Assembly: GCA_963703325.1 (NCBI GenBank)
Contig: OY969805.1
Coordinates: forward strand, 372,001 to 436,000
Length of the DNA: 64,000 nt
DNA from: Aquilonibacter sp963703325
Lineage (GTDB): Bacteria > Vulcanimicrobiota > Vulcanimicrobiia > Vulcanimicrobiales > Vulcanimicrobiaceae
Direction: 5' to 3'
The position numbers and the translations under genes were made by a program. Below the pieces are notes generated by a model. The model had not been told where the DNA came from, ran no database searches, and was given only the letters and a program-made list of their open reading frames with translations. Positions 54,289 to 63,588 of the stretch are shown here, in pieces. Positions within the stretch are counted from its first letter, which is position 1. Each line of letters starts with the position of its first letter.

Positions 54289-55365
54289 ATGAACAAACTT
54301 AGGGTTATCGCCGCAATGAGCGGCGGCGTCGATTCGGCGGTGGCTGCCGGCCTCTTGGTGGAGGCGGGTTACGACGTCATTGGCGTCACGATGAAGATGT
54401 ACACGCCGACGCGCGCACCGCACGCAAAGAGCTGCTGCGGTGTCGACGATTTTGACGACGCGCGGCGAAGTGCGGCGGTCCTCGGGATCCCACATTACGT
54501 GCTGAATTTCGAGCAGACGTTCCGACGGAATGTCGTCGATCGCTTTGTCGACGACTACGCGCACGGAAGAACACCCAATCCCTGCGTCTCGTGCAACAAC
54601 TTCGTTAAACTCGGTACGCTTGCAGAGTACGCCGACCGCCTGGGCGCGCAATACGTCGCGACCGGACACTACGCGCGACTCGAACAAGACTCACGTGGTC
54701 CGCATCTGTATCGCACGCCCAATGCGAAGGATCAGTCGTACACGCTCGCTCAACTCACGCGAGATCAGCTTGCGACGCTCTTACTCCCCGTGGGGACGAT
54801 GGAGAAGCAGGTGACGCGTGAACACGCGCGCCGCATGGGGTTACCGGTCCACGAGAAAGCCGAATCGCAAGACATCTGTTTCGTGGAGGGCGGCGACTAT
54901 CGCGACGTGTTGGAGCGATTGCAGCCGGGAATCAAGCGCGAGGGGCCGATTGTCGACACGTCGGGTGTCGCGGTCGGAACGCACGGAGGCATCGCCGACT
55001 ACACGATCGGTCAGCGTGCAAAATTGCCGGCGACAAGCGATGGCCCACGGTATGTCACGCGCATCGAGCCAAACAGCAATACCATCGTAATCGGGCGTGA
55101 AGACGAATTGCTCTCGACTACCCTGGTCGCCGATGAGGTCAATCTGCTTGCGCCCGAGCGCTTTTCCGCGGGCCCGATCGGCGTTCGCGCGATGGTGCGC
55201 TATCGCGCGACGCCCGCCGCCGCTCAGGCAACACTCGATGTCAATGGGACGTTGTACCTACGATTCGAAGAGCCGTTGCGCGCGGTGACGCCCGGGCAAC
55301 TCGTCGCCGTCTTCGACGAGCGCGACGAGGTTTTGGGCGCAGGAACGATCAGCGCAGCGGCTTAA
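54289..55365 (+). CDS. mnmA: tRNA-specific 2-thiouridylase MnmA
   Basis: Thiolates U34 of tRNA-Lys/Glu/Gln. The 358-aa protein has the PP-loop AAMSGGVDSAVAAGLLVEAG, the first catalytic Cys in NPCVSCNNFVKLG, the tRNA-contact segment KDQSYTLAQLTRDQL and the second Cys in SQDICFVEGGDY. The C-terminal beta-barrel is complete. The stop overlaps that of convergent mqnC by 3 nt. Confidence 0.98.
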   Translation: MNKLRVIAAMSGGVDSAVAAGLLVEAGYDVIGVTMKMYTPTRAPHAKSCCGVDDFDDARRSAAVLGIPHYVLNFEQTFRRNVVDRFVDDYAHGRTPNPCVSCNNFVKLGTLAEYADRLGAQYVATGHYARLEQDSRGPHLYRTPNAKDQSYTLAQLTRDQLATLLLPVGTMEKQVTREHARRMGLPVHEKAESQDICFVEGGDYRDVLERLQPGIKREGPIVDTSGVAVGTHGGIADYTIGQRAKLPATSDGPRYVTRIEPNSNTIVIGREDELLSTTLVADEVNLLAPERFSAGPIGVRAMVRYRATPAAAQATLDVNGTLYLRFEEPLRAVTPGQLVAVFDERDEVLGAGTISAAA

Positions 55366-56450
55366 ACCGCCGTCGCTAACGCGACATCGCGACGCACGTT
55401 CCAGTATGTGTCGCGAATGACCGGATTGAAGCCCGCGCCGATGACCGCGTTCTCGAGATCGCGGCGCGTCGCTTCGTTGCTCGCACCCGCGTCTCGCACG
55501 ACGCGGTCTTCAATGATCACCCCGCCCATGTCGTCGCACCCGTAGAAGAGCGCAAGTTGGCCCATCTTCAAACCGGGCGTGAGCCACGAGGCTTGAAGAT
55601 GCGCGAAGTTATCCATATAAAGCCGCGACACCGCGAGCACGCGCAGGTATTCAAGCGCCGTTGCTTCCTTGCCGCGCAGCGGCGTCTTGAACGGCACGTA
55701 AAACCATGGAATGAACGCGGTGAAGCCACCGGTTTCATCCTGTAATTCACGCAAAACGTGCATGTGCTCGAGGCGCTCTTCGTCGCTCTCGATCGAGCCG
55801 TACATCATCGTCGCCGTGGTCGGCATGCCGAGATGATGCGCTTGGCGCATCACGTCGAGCCACTCGTGGGGCGTGACTTTGCGCGCCGAAATGCGTTTGC
55901 GCACGCGCTCGACCAGAATCTCGGCGCCCGCGCCCGGCAGCGACTTCAACCCAGCGCCTTTGAGGCGCTCGAGTACTGCCCGCGGGGTCATCCCCTCGAC
56001 CTTTGCAAGGCCGGTGATTTCGGAGACCGAGAGCGAGTGGATATCGACGTTGGGATACTCGGTGCGCACGCGTGCAAAGAGCTGCTCGTACCAAGTTAGC
56101 GGCAGATCGGGATTGACGCCGCCTTGAATCATAATCTGTGTCGCACCCTGATCGGCCGCATACTTCACCCGCGCCAGCACTTGATCGTGCGATAGCGTGC
56201 GGCCCTCTTTGTGGTGCTCGGGCCGGAAGAACGCGCAAAACGTGCAATGGACGTTACAGACGTTGGTGTAGTCGATCGTCGTATCGATAACGTAGGTGAC
56301 GTCGCTGGTCGGATGGAGCTGCATGCGGCGCGTGTGCGCGGCCATGCCGAGATCGTGGAGATCGGCCTCGCGATAGAGTCGCACGCCTTCGTCGAAAGAA
56401 AGGCGGCCGCCGGTTGCGGCGCGATCGAGCAGGCTAGCGAGAGACGACAC
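55362..56450 (-). CDS. mqnC: Cyclic dehypoxanthinyl futalosine synthase MqnC
   Basis: Radical-SAM cyclase of the futalosine menaquinone pathway, 362 aa from GTG 56450. The cluster motif is YTNVCNVHCTFCAFFRPEHH, followed by QIMIQGGVNPDLPLTWYEQL, SLPGAGAEILVERVR and the C-terminal block YGCDDMGGVIIEDRVV. The start overlaps the end of mqnA by 17 nt; the open frame upstream of it is not a sensible N-terminus. It is third in the mqnE-mqnA-mqnC order. Confidence 0.96.
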   Translation of the reverse strand: MSSLASLLDRAATGGRLSFDEGVRLYREADLHDLGMAAHTRRMQLHPTSDVTYVIDTTIDYTNVCNVHCTFCAFFRPEHHKEGRTLSHDQVLARVKYAADQGATQIMIQGGVNPDLPLTWYEQLFARVRTEYPNVDIHSLSVSEITGLAKVEGMTPRAVLERLKGAGLKSLPGAGAEILVERVRKRISARKVTPHEWLDVMRQAHHLGMPTTATMMYGSIESDEERLEHMHVLRELQDETGGFTAFIPWFYVPFKTPLRGKEATALEYLRVLAVSRLYMDNFAHLQASWLTPGLKMGQLALFYGCDDMGGVIIEDRVVRDAGASNEATRRDLENAVIGAGFNPVIRDTYWNVRRDVALATAV

Positions 56451-57270
56451 CGATGGCCTCCGGAAGCGAATGAGGAACGGCAGAAATGGCGCCGATGGCA
56501 AACAGCTCGCGGCAGAACGCACCGAGGCCGCTCTGCGCGGCCGAGTGGAACGTGAAGTTCAACTTGCCGTAATAGCTTTCGTAGAAACCCGGCGCGCGCG
56601 GTCTGACCTGTTGCGCCGCGGCCACGACAACGTCCATATGCGACCGCGACCAGGTGTAGCTGTCGGTGAGTGCATGCATGCACTCGCGAATCGCTTCGGG
56701 ATCACGTTCGTAGGCGTCGCGCCGCGCGGCCCACACGGCAAAGACGGTTTGCTGTTGCGTCCACTCGTGCCATAGCGTGCCGAGATCGTAGACCTGGTCG
56801 CGCGGAAAGCGTTCGAGCGCGTCGATCGCCGAGTCGCCGATTAAGAGCGCGGGCTTGCCCTGCGCCGCCACCTCGAGCGGCTGATCCGAATCGACGTAGC
56901 GCGGTTGCACGCCGTAACGGCGTTCGAGCACGACGCGCAGCAGGTTTCGGCCGCTCGCGGATTCGCTGGTCAGCGCAATCGTCGCGCCGTCCAAGAGCGC
57001 GGGCGGCGTCGGCGAAACCAGCACGACCGAGACGACTTCGTCGCGTGCACCGATGCACAGATCCGGCAGCAGCACCAAGTCGTCGGCGTTCTGCGCCCAC
57101 GCAAACGCACTAATCGGACTCAGGTCGAGTTCGCCCGAGACGAGCATCGCGTTGAGCTTGGCCGGCACGTCGGCGCGCAGTGAGCCCGGATAGCCGATGG
57201 CGTCGATGTCGAACGCGGTGTAGACCGGAAGATCGTTGGTATAGACGATTCTTCCGCAACGAAGAGGCAC
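56434..57270 (-). CDS. mqnA: Chorismate dehydratase MqnA
   Basis: First committed enzyme of futalosine-route menaquinone synthesis, turning chorismate to 3-enolpyruvyl-benzoate. A 278-aa periplasmic-binding-protein-like fold with GRIVYTNDLPVYTAFD at the start, MLVSGELDLSPISAFAWA, ALTSESASGRNLLRVVLERR and the C-terminal PRAPGFYESYYGKLNF. GTG start overlapping the mqnE stop by 1 nt (TAGTG). Confidence 0.95.
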   Translation of the reverse strand: MPLRCGRIVYTNDLPVYTAFDIDAIGYPGSLRADVPAKLNAMLVSGELDLSPISAFAWAQNADDLVLLPDLCIGARDEVVSVVLVSPTPPALLDGATIALTSESASGRNLLRVVLERRYGVQPRYVDSDQPLEVAAQGKPALLIGDSAIDALERFPRDQVYDLGTLWHEWTQQQTVFAVWAARRDAYERDPEAIRECMHALTDSYTWSRSHMDVVVAAAQQVRPRAPGFYESYYGKLNFTFHSAAQSGLGAFCRELFAIGAISAVPHSLPEAIGVVSR

Positions 57271-58418
57271 TAGGCGTTCACCAACTCCTTGTCGGACGGC
57301 GCGGGCGGCGTCCAGTCGTGCGGGAACTCTTCGTACGTAGAGTTGCGGCGGACCGGGATATAGCCTGCGGCTTCGATCAGACGCCGGAACTCGCGATCGT
57401 CAACGTACTGGCCGGACTGCGTCCCCGACGAGTGATAGATCATCTCCGCATCGGTCGATCCGTGCGTGCCGTCCATGTCGTCGGCACCGAAATGCAATGC
57501 CACCTGACAGACTTTCAAGCCTTGAATCATCCAGTACGCCTTGATGTGATCGAAATTATCGAGCATCAGCCGCGCGACGGCAAACGTGCGAAGATCGTCG
57601 AGGCCGCTCGTCCAACCGCAATACGACAGCTCGTTGCCGTCGGGATGGAACGCCAGCGGAATGAATGCGTTAAAGCCGGGCGAGCGCTCTTGCGATGCGC
57701 GTAGCTTGATGAAGTGATCGACCCGATCTTCGAGCGTCTCGATGTGCCCGTAGAGAATCGTGGCGTTCGACGCGACGCCCTGCCGGTGAAGCTCCTCGTG
57801 AATCTCGAGCCAGTTTTCTCCCGAAACTTTGTTGGCACAGATCTTGGAACGCGTGGGCTCGCCAAGAATCTCGGCAGCGCCGCCGTTGACGTTATCGAGG
57901 CCGGCCTCTTTGAGCGTGCGCACGATGTCGGGGAAGCTCATCCGATGGCGTTTGGCCATGTATTCGATCTCAGCTGCGGTAAAGAGCGAGAGCTGTACGT
58001 GCGGCAGCGTTTCTTTAAAGCGGCGCATCAACGGCAGCCAATAGTCGAGCGAGAGCTGGCGCGGATCGTGGCCGCCGACGATGTGAATCTGGTTGAAGTT
58101 CGTCCCCGTCTCGAGCGCCTTTTCGTAGACCTGATCGGCCGTCATGCGAAAGACGCGTTCGGGCTCCTTGAACTCATCAGCGGCAAACGAACAGAACTTG
58201 CAATTCGCAAAGCAAACGTTGGTCGAGTTGATGTAGCGGTTGAGAACGTAGAACACATTCTTGCCGCTCTTACGCTCTTTCTGCTTCCGTGCGATGCGCC
58301 CGAGATTGTGGATATCGGACGTGCGATAGAGCACGAGACCGTCTTCCAACGAGAGCGGGACGCCGGCGTCGACCTTCCCTTCGATCTCGACCAGGCGAGG
58401 ATCCATCTGATAAGCCAT
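57270..58418 (-). CDS. mqnE: Aminodeoxyfutalosine synthase MqnE
   Basis: Radical-SAM enzyme joining SAM-derived adenosine to the MqnA product. The 382-aa protein shows STNVCFANCKFCSFAADEFK (cluster), NQIHIVGGHDPRQLSLDYWL, NGGAAEILGEPTRSKICANK and AHFGADDMDGTHGSTDAEMI-type C-terminus. It lies first in the mqn unit with 12 nt to the PAP2 gene upstream. mqnB and mqnD are not in the window. Confidence 0.97.
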   Translation of the reverse strand: MAYQMDPRLVEIEGKVDAGVPLSLEDGLVLYRTSDIHNLGRIARKQKERKSGKNVFYVLNRYINSTNVCFANCKFCSFAADEFKEPERVFRMTADQVYEKALETGTNFNQIHIVGGHDPRQLSLDYWLPLMRRFKETLPHVQLSLFTAAEIEYMAKRHRMSFPDIVRTLKEAGLDNVNGGAAEILGEPTRSKICANKVSGENWLEIHEELHRQGVASNATILYGHIETLEDRVDHFIKLRASQERSPGFNAFIPLAFHPDGNELSYCGWTSGLDDLRTFAVARLMLDNFDHIKAYWMIQGLKVCQVALHFGADDMDGTHGSTDAEMIYHSSGTQSGQYVDDREFRRLIEAAGYIPVRRNSTYEEFPHDWTPPAPSDKELVNA

Positions 58419-58430
58419 CGTCCCACTATT

Positions 58431-59063
58431 CTAACGTCGCCCGCGGCCGCCCCTCAAAGACATTGGTGGCCAGCAAGTGATTAAGGCGGCGACGATCGTC
58501 CCGCCCCACAGGACCCCTCCGGCGATATCGGTGAGATAGTGTGCGCCGAGCGCCAGGCGCGACCACATGATGGCGACGGCCAGCACGGCAATCGCGGCCG
58601 CCATCCAGGCTCTGCCCGGCAGAGCGCTGCGGGCGACGAAGCACGCGAGCACCACATAGAACGCGACGGCGATTGCGGTGTGCGAACTTGGATACGAGAA
58701 CGCCGTTTCGTGTTTGACGACCCAATCCAAGCGGCGTGGCCGAGCAAAGAAATGCTGCCACGCGTCGGTCCCGCGCCACGCAATCAACAGCGAAAGAATC
58801 GCAAAGGTCACGCGCGACCGCCACGCCGGAAATATAACGGCGATCACCACCAGCACGATCGCGAGGGGCAACAAGATATCGATCCAGCCGAACCACGTAA
58901 TCCACCAAGCGATCAACGTCGCGTGATTTACCCACTGGATCTCTTCCTGCATGAGCCACCCCGGATCAGGCAAATGATCGATGGTATACCCAAGAACAAG
59001 AAAGAGCGCGAAGGCCACGACAGCAATCGCAAGGCTCGCAAATCGGTAACGTTCTATCGACAT
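58431..59063 (-). CDS. PAP2-family membrane phosphatase
   Basis: A 210-aa integral membrane protein with about six helices and the lipid-phosphate phosphatase signatures KHETAFSYPSSHTAIAV (motif 2, catalytic His) and SRLALGAHYLTDIAGGVLWG (motif 3, second His). Motif 1 is ARPRRLDWVVKHE-like. It may dephosphorylate undecaprenyl diphosphate or phosphatidate. ATG 59063 immediately precedes the first helix; the upstream frame is spurious. Adjacent to mqnE, probably by chance. Confidence 0.92.
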   Translation of the reverse strand: MSIERYRFASLAIAVVAFALFLVLGYTIDHLPDPGWLMQEEIQWVNHATLIAWWITWFGWIDILLPLAIVLVVIAVIFPAWRSRVTFAILSLLIAWRGTDAWQHFFARPRRLDWVVKHETAFSYPSSHTAIAVAFYVVLACFVARSALPGRAWMAAAIAVLAVAIMWSRLALGAHYLTDIAGGVLWGGTIVAALITCWPPMSLRGGRGRR

Positions 59064-59097
59064 GAGCGAGCGCATTCTACCGCGAAGGGAAGCGGAC

Positions 59098-59259
59098 ATG
59101 CGAGCGCGGGTGCGCCTGTTTGTGGCAGTTTCGCTCATCGCCGTGGCCGTGAGCTGCACGTCCGGCCGAGGGTTCATCCCTGCGCCGACCCCGACCCCCT
59201 CGCCAACGACTAACTTCGCATTCGGCGACGCCGACAGCTTCGCCGCCGCCGCCTTCTGA
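59098..59259 (+). CDS. Tiny lipoprotein (53 aa)
   Basis: MRARVRLFVAVSLIAVAVSC ends in a lipobox (AVSC), giving a mature peptide of about 34 residues with a Pro/Thr linker (PAPTPTPSPTT) and an Asp/Ala tail. AAGGGA precedes the ATG by 8 nt. It is divergent from the PAP2 gene and 8 nt from the convergent ftsK stop. Function unknown. Confidence 0.6.
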   Translation: MRARVRLFVAVSLIAVAVSCTSGRGFIPAPTPTPSPTTNFAFGDADSFAAAAF

Positions 59260-59267
59260 TAAACCGG

Positions 59268-61454
59268 TCAGGCGTCTCCGAACAGCTGTTGCTGAGCATC
59301 CGATTTGCCCAGGCGAGGCGCGATCACTTCGAGCTCGCCGAGACCGAGCAGAATCTTGCGCGGTTTCGTGCCTTCGTGCGGGCCGACGACCTTGAAGTCT
59401 TCGAGCTGCTTCATTAAACGCACGGCGCGCGGGTGGCCGATCGAGAATTGCGATTGCAACTGCGCGGTCGATGCATAGTTGGTCTCGATGATGAACTTTG
59501 CCGCCTCATAGCAGAGCGGATCGGCGCCTTTGCCGTTGCGCTCGTCATCGTCGGAGACCGGCGTAACCTCGACGTCGAGCAGATTATCCGGACGCGCCTG
59601 CTTGGCCCAGAAATCGACGAGCCGGTTGACCTCGCTGCCGGTGATGTACGCGCCCTGCGCGCGAATCGGTTTTGGCGCGTCGATCGGCAGATACAGCATG
59701 TCGCCGCGGCCGAGCAAACGTTCCGCGCCGGCCATGTCGAGAATCGTGCGCGAGTCGACCTGTGAACTGACCGCAAAAGCGACGCGCGAGGGAATGTTCG
59801 CCTTGATCAATCCGGTGATCACGTCGACCGACGGACGCTGCGTGGCGACAATCAAGTGGATGCCGGTCGCGCGCGCAAGCTGCGCCAGCCGCATGATCGT
59901 CGTCTCAACTTTAGCTGGTGCCACCAGCATCAAGTCGGCGAGTTCGTCGATCACAATCACGACGTACGGCAGTTTTTCGTCCGGATACTTGGCGTTGTAC
60001 TCTTCGATCTTGCGCACGCCGGCCTTGGCGAACCGCTCGTAGCGCCCATCCATCTCTTTGGTCATCTCGAAAAGCGCGCCGGCGGCGAGACGCGCATCGA
60101 CGATCACCTCTTTGATCAAGTGCGGGATGCCGTTGTAGACCGTAAGCTCGACGCGTTTGGGATCGATCATCAAGAGCTGCACCTGATCCGGCGTCGCCGA
60201 GACGAGCAGCGAAGCGATGATCGTGTTGAGGCAGACCGATTTTCCCGAGCCCGTGGCGCCGGCCACCAATAAATGCGGCATCTTGCCGAGATCGCCGAAA
60301 ACGGGGCGTCCGGTAATGTCTTTGCCGAGTGCCATCCACAGCGGCGGAATCGTTCCGCGATTGGGTATCGCATCGAGAATCTCACGAATTGCCACAACCG
60401 AGACCGTCGAATTCGGCACTTCGATGCCGACCGCCGACTTGCCGGGGATCGGTGCTTCGATCCGCACGCTCGTCGCTGCAAGGGCGAGTGCGAGATCGTC
60501 GGCGAGCGATGCGATCTTCGAAATCTTCACGCCGCGTTCGGGACGCAGCTCATAGCGCGTGATCGATGGTCCGCGCTCGATGTGCGTCACCTTCGCGCCC
60601 ACGCCGAAACTCGCCAAGGTATCTTCGAGCACGTGGGCCCGGTTGGAATCATCGACCGCTTGCGCTTGCGGCGGATCGAAGAGCGCGAGATCGGGCAGTT
60701 TGTACGCGCGCGTCGAGGCAACCATGTCGGCGGGCTCGTAGTCGCCGACAACCGCCGGCGTGACGACGACCGGAGGCGGTACGACGACGGCCAACGGCGG
60801 GGCAACGACAACCGGCGGCGCGACAACCACCGGCGCTGCAACCACAACTTCTTCCTCTTCCTCGACGTCAAACGGCGACCGGTCAGACTTGGGCAGCGCA
60901 AAGGCGTCGCGCAGCGAGGCATGACCTTCCGGCAAAGCGAGCGAGATCTTCGGCAGCTTCGGCATGCGGATCCGTGACAGGAAGCCTAGCACCAAGCCGA
61001 TGAGCTTTTTGACGCTGACTTGCGTCAGCGAGAGCGTGAGCGAGAGCGCGACCACCACCAGGACGATCCATGCGCCGGTGGTCCCAAGCAGGCCGCTGAG
61101 CGCCGACCAGATGCCCCCGCCGACGATGCCGCCGCTACGCGACCCCGCCGCGCCGAACGCCGCATCGATCATGAGGAAATACGAGAGCGCCGAGGTGCCG
61201 AGGGTTGCGATCATGCGCGGCACGTTGATCTCGAGGAAGATGATCGCGCCGAGAAGTGCCACCAGCACCGGGAAAAGCGCGGCGCCCCCTCCAAAGAGTT
61301 CGCGCAGCCCGGCCGCCAACGCACGGCCGGCGTTGCCTGCGTGCCCCGGAACCGCGAGAGCGATACCGCACAGAAGCGCCACGGATAAAGCGGCGATCCC
61401 GACGATCTCGAGATTCAGCTTCCTTGCATTCGCCTTCCGGCGTACCCGTGCCAT
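59268..61454 (-). CDS. ftsK: DNA translocase FtsK/SpoIIIE
   Basis: Septal DNA pump, 728 aa. The N-terminal membrane domain has about four helices (residues 15-150). A Val/Pro-rich linker (VVAAPVVVAPPVVVAPPLA) follows, then the RecA-like motor with LLVAGATGSGKSVCLNTIIA (Walker A) and PYVVIVIDELADLMLVAPAK (Walker B), and a C-terminal winged-helix gamma domain (QLQSQFSIGHPRAVRLMKQL) that reads KOPS-like DNA. It starts 37 nt from the divergent dehydrogenase gene. Confidence 0.97.
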   Translation of the reverse strand: MARVRRKANARKLNLEIVGIAALSVALLCGIALAVPGHAGNAGRALAAGLRELFGGGAALFPVLVALLGAIIFLEINVPRMIATLGTSALSYFLMIDAAFGAAGSRSGGIVGGGIWSALSGLLGTTGAWIVLVVVALSLTLSLTQVSVKKLIGLVLGFLSRIRMPKLPKISLALPEGHASLRDAFALPKSDRSPFDVEEEEEVVVAAPVVVAPPVVVAPPLAVVVPPPVVVTPAVVGDYEPADMVASTRAYKLPDLALFDPPQAQAVDDSNRAHVLEDTLASFGVGAKVTHIERGPSITRYELRPERGVKISKIASLADDLALALAATSVRIEAPIPGKSAVGIEVPNSTVSVVAIREILDAIPNRGTIPPLWMALGKDITGRPVFGDLGKMPHLLVAGATGSGKSVCLNTIIASLLVSATPDQVQLLMIDPKRVELTVYNGIPHLIKEVIVDARLAAGALFEMTKEMDGRYERFAKAGVRKIEEYNAKYPDEKLPYVVIVIDELADLMLVAPAKVETTIMRLAQLARATGIHLIVATQRPSVDVITGLIKANIPSRVAFAVSSQVDSRTILDMAGAERLLGRGDMLYLPIDAPKPIRAQGAYITGSEVNRLVDFWAKQARPDNLLDVEVTPVSDDDERNGKGADPLCYEAAKFIIETNYASTAQLQSQFSIGHPRAVRLMKQLEDFKVVGPHEGTKPRKILLGLGELEVIAPRLGKSDAQQQLFGDA

Positions 61455-61491
61455 TGACTACAAGCGTTTCGTCGTGAGACTAGGAGATCAC

Positions 61492-62589
61492 TTGCAGAGC
61501 CCCACCATTGTCGTCCTCGACGGCGACCAAACCGGAGAAGAATTGCTCGTCGAGTCGCTACGCGTGCTCGATGAATCGGTCATCGACATACCGCTAGCCT
61601 TCGAGCACTACGATCTCTCACTTGAGAATCGCCGTGCGACGAACAACCAGGTCGTGCACGACGCGGCAGCGGCGATGCGCGCGCATAAGTTGGGGCTCAA
61701 GGCAGCGACGATCACGCCCGAACAGACGGGCGATGTCGGCTCGCCTAACGCAATCCTGCGCCGCGAGCTCGGCGCCAAAGTGATCGTGCGTACCGGTCGC
61801 AAATTGCCGCGCGTGCGCCCCGTCGCCGGCATTCACGCGCCGATCTCGGTGGTTCGTATGGCGGTCGGCGACGCGTACGGCGCCAAGGAATGGCGCGAAG
61901 GCGACGGTGTCGACGAAATTGCGTGTCGCACCGAAGTCATCACGCGCGGCGTGTGCCGATATGTTTCCGAGTATGCCTTCGCCCACGCAAAGAAGGTAGG
62001 CGCAAAGGTATTTGGCGGTCCAAAGTATACGGTTAGTCCGGTGTACGAAGGGATGCTCAAGGAAGAGATGGATGCCGCGGCCGCGCGTCATTCCGATGTG
62101 CCCTACGATCCGCAGCTGATCGACGCAACCTATGCGCTGTTACTCTCGAACGCCGGCGACAATCCGCTCGTCATCCCGTCGCTCAATCGTGACGGCGACT
62201 GCCTCTCCGATTTGGTGATGGCACTCTTCGGTTCGATTGCCGGCGCAGAGTCAATCGTGTTGGGGTTCGATCCGGCGACGAGCTCCGGACAAGCGTCGCT
62301 TGCACCCAACGTCGTGATGGCGGAAGCGCCGCACGGTACCGCGCCGCGGCTCTTCGGAAAAAACGTAGCCAACCCACTTGCGATGATCCTAGCTGCCGGG
62401 GCCGTGCTCTCGTACATCGAGGACCGCCGCGCGGCAAACGCGGCGCGCGCGATCTATGAATCCGCGCTTGAAGCCGTTCACGAGGGGATCGCGACCGCCG
62501 ACCTCGGCGGACACTCCACGACCACCGAGTTCACCGACGCGGTGATCGAGGGCGTCAAGCGAAAGCTCGACGTCTGGTCGACGCTGTGA
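61492..62589 (+). CDS. Isocitrate/isopropylmalate dehydrogenase-family enzyme
   Basis: A 365-aa beta-decarboxylating dehydrogenase. Start region TIVVLDGDQTGEELLVESLR in place of the usual GDGIGPEV; substrate segment ITPEQTGDVGSPNAILRREL and GRKLPRVRPVAG (arginines); metal-binding NRDGDCLSDLVMALFGSIAG; cofactor site MAEAPHGTAPRLFGKN. A TTG at 61492 is chosen because TAGGAG lies 6 nt upstream. It could be an NAD-type isocitrate dehydrogenase or the LeuB missing from the leu operon. The diverged start leaves this open. Confidence 0.85.
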   Translation: MQSPTIVVLDGDQTGEELLVESLRVLDESVIDIPLAFEHYDLSLENRRATNNQVVHDAAAAMRAHKLGLKAATITPEQTGDVGSPNAILRRELGAKVIVRTGRKLPRVRPVAGIHAPISVVRMAVGDAYGAKEWREGDGVDEIACRTEVITRGVCRYVSEYAFAHAKKVGAKVFGGPKYTVSPVYEGMLKEEMDAAAARHSDVPYDPQLIDATYALLLSNAGDNPLVIPSLNRDGDCLSDLVMALFGSIAGAESIVLGFDPATSSGQASLAPNVVMAEAPHGTAPRLFGKNVANPLAMILAAGAVLSYIEDRRAANAARAIYESALEAVHEGIATADLGGHSTTTEFTDAVIEGVKRKLDVWSTL

Positions 62590-62614
62590 GCGAGAGTGTA
62601 AAGTTTCATATAAA

Positions 62615-62668
62615 CCGGTCCCGCGGAACCACGGTTCCTTTGCCTGCGGTTAAGCAGGCGCCGACTGG
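62615..62668 (+). other. Leader with two hairpins, possible three-way junction
   Basis: CCGGTC (62615-62620) can pair with GACTGG (62663-62668, one G-U) around hairpins 62625-62638 and 62642-62659 (6 bp, loop GGTTAA), 20 nt before a PilZ gene start. A TATAAA at 62609-62614 could be a -10, which would put the outer 5' strand at or before the transcription start, so the junction is uncertain. Confidence 0.35.
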
Positions 62669-62688
62669 GCACCGAACTCATAATAAGG

Positions 62689-63552
62689 ATGTTGGGGGTC
62701 ATGCAGCGCGCCGTGCAAGGTATTGAACGGGGCAATCAGCGACGTACGTACCGCCAATCGATCGAGCTTCCAATTGCGATCGAGGTTTCCGGCCTGCCCG
62801 CCCCCGTGTATGGAACCCTAGTCAACATTTCCGAGACCGGCTGCCGGCTGCGCTCGCTTATCCTGATCGACCGCGACCGCGACGTACGCTTCGAGCTCAA
62901 ACGGCCGGGCCACAAAGCGATTTTGCTGCGCGGACAGATCGTGTCGCGTTCAACGCCGCCGTCGGGCGGCGGCTACGAATACGGCCTCACCTTCAAGCTC
63001 ACCAAGTCCGAACGCGAAACCCTGCTCAAAGAGATTCAGGAAATGCAGCGCCGCGAAGCTGCGGCCCGGGCTGACAACCGTCCGCAAACGATTGCGGCGG
63101 CCCCAGCGTCGGCGACGGGGAAGCAGCGCCGCGGCAGTGTTCGCACGATGGTCGGCTTTCCGGTGCGCTATAAAACTCCGGGCAGACCGGCGATCGTCGC
63201 CGAGGCCAACGACGTCTCGATGGGCGGCCTGCGCTTGATCTGCCTCGAGAAGCTCGAGATCGGCACGATGGTCGAACTGCGCTTCACCCTTCCCAAGAGC
63301 GTCCTGTGGGTTTACCCGGCGGCCGAGGACCGGACCGAGATCACGCCCTTTGGACCTCGCCGCATCCGGATTCCCGACAATCGCCGGCCATTCGAAGAGA
63401 TGATCGTGCACGGACGGGTCGTGTCGCGTTTTGCCCCACTTCGTGATCGCGAAGTGTACGGCGTTCAGTTTACCGACATCGATGGATACCAACGCGAGGA
63501 AGTCGCACGCTTCACGCATGCGGTGCAACTCGCCAAGCTCCGGTCGGAATAG
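62689..63552 (+). CDS. Tandem PilZ-domain protein
   Basis: A 287-aa cytoplasmic protein with two PilZ domains. The first (about 17-115) has the RxxxR pair in NQRRTYRQS and N-x-S-x-x-G in LVNISETGCRLRS. The second (about 145-270) has RRGSVRTMVGFPV and the DVSMGGLRL motif, with an insert near TEITPFGPRRIRIPDNRR. Both keep the cyclic-di-GMP signature, so it should bind that messenger and alter a partner such as motility or polysaccharide export. Start ATG 62689 or 62701. The next gene is a paralogue. Confidence 0.9.
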   Translation: MLGVMQRAVQGIERGNQRRTYRQSIELPIAIEVSGLPAPVYGTLVNISETGCRLRSLILIDRDRDVRFELKRPGHKAILLRGQIVSRSTPPSGGGYEYGLTFKLTKSERETLLKEIQEMQRREAAARADNRPQTIAAAPASATGKQRRGSVRTMVGFPVRYKTPGRPAIVAEANDVSMGGLRLICLEKLEIGTMVELRFTLPKSVLWVYPAAEDRTEITPFGPRRIRIPDNRRPFEEMIVHGRVVSRFAPLRDREVYGVQFTDIDGYQREEVARFTHAVQLAKLRSE

Positions 63553-63588
63553 ACCGGCCCGCATACCAAGGAAAGGTTACCCCTAATC

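Noticed and set aside
60964..62589. 541-aa form of the dehydrogenase gene
   Set aside because: The first 176 codons overlap ftsK in antisense; a ribosome site before TTG 61492 fixes the start.
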